Assembly (NCBI GenBank): GCA_030044455.1
Contig: JASHVU010000712.1
Span: forward strand, 1-7,328
Direction of reading: 5' to 3'
Origin: Acidobacteriaceae bacterium
Lineage (GTDB): Bacteria > Acidobacteriota > Terriglobia > Terriglobales > Acidobacteriaceae
Length of the DNA stretch: 7,328 nt
Positions within the stretch are counted from its first letter, which is position 1. Each line of letters opens with the position of its first letter. The notes under the pieces were generated by a model. The model worked only from the letters and a program-made list of their open reading frames with translations, was not told the origin of the DNA and made no database searches. The position numbers and the translations under genes were made by a program. Shown here piece by piece: positions 7,314-7,328 of this stretch.

Positions 7314-7328
7314 ATGCAGACTGAAGAA
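7314..7328 (+). CDS. Start of an unidentified gene (5 codons, cut by the window edge)
   Basis: GAGGAG (7299-7304) is followed nine bases later by ATG (7314) and the codons for MQTEE, open to the end of the window. An in-frame GTG at 7308 is too close to the Shine-Dalgarno sequence to be preferred. Five residues do not identify a family. The operator-like repeats in its promoter would fit a self-regulated transcription factor (for example PadR type), but this is inference. Confidence 0.55.

Overview
The window is a GC-rich bacterial chromosome segment in which nearly all the DNA is coding. It carries housekeeping genes and a few lineage-flavoured ones. My best guess at the source is a member of the Acidobacteriota (Terriglobia). 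This is inferred from the style of the small secreted TTR-fold protein, the CpsB-type PHP phosphatase, the heptanucleotide intergenic repeats and the REP-like double hairpins. It is not proven by any marker gene here.

Layout, left to right. Positions 2-970 (+) hold the 3' part of a fused siroheme synthase (CysG-like): the tail of the precorrin-2 dehydrogenase domain, an unusual linker containing two perfect hairpins, then a full uroporphyrinogen-III methyltransferase domain. A DUF1990 gene (981-1565, +) follows after 10 bases and overlaps purQ (1562-2257, +) by four bases (ATGA), so these three look like one transcription unit. A new promoter (2281-2308) drives a PHP-family CpsB/YwqE-type tyrosine phosphatase (2334-3218, +). 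On the minus strand are a small secreted protein (start about 4599, end 4027) and a short-chain dehydrogenase (3984-3247), 42 bases apart and probably co-transcribed. Their 3' end converges on the phosphatase gene.

The right half is the chaperonin locus. A sigma-70-like promoter (4808-4837) abuts a CIRCE operator (4837-4863) with one perfect and one degenerate half, then a leader of about 120 bases, groES (4984-5295), a 179-base spacer and groEL (5475-7145). The groES-groEL spacer is framed by two arrays of degenerate 7-bp tandem repeats in opposite orientation. These could fold the mRNA into a long imperfect stem ending immediately before the groEL ribosome binding site. A third 7-bp-period array lies just after groEL, followed by a strong UUCG-loop terminator (7221-7253). 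The window ends in the promoter, repeat-rich operator-like region and first five codons of another plus-strand gene.

No tRNA, rRNA, CRISPR array or insertion sequence was seen. I found no convincing unknown multi-gene system. The most interesting material is the non-coding structure: heptad arrays around groES/groEL, the REP-like element read in frame within siroheme synthase, and the direct repeats in the last promoter.
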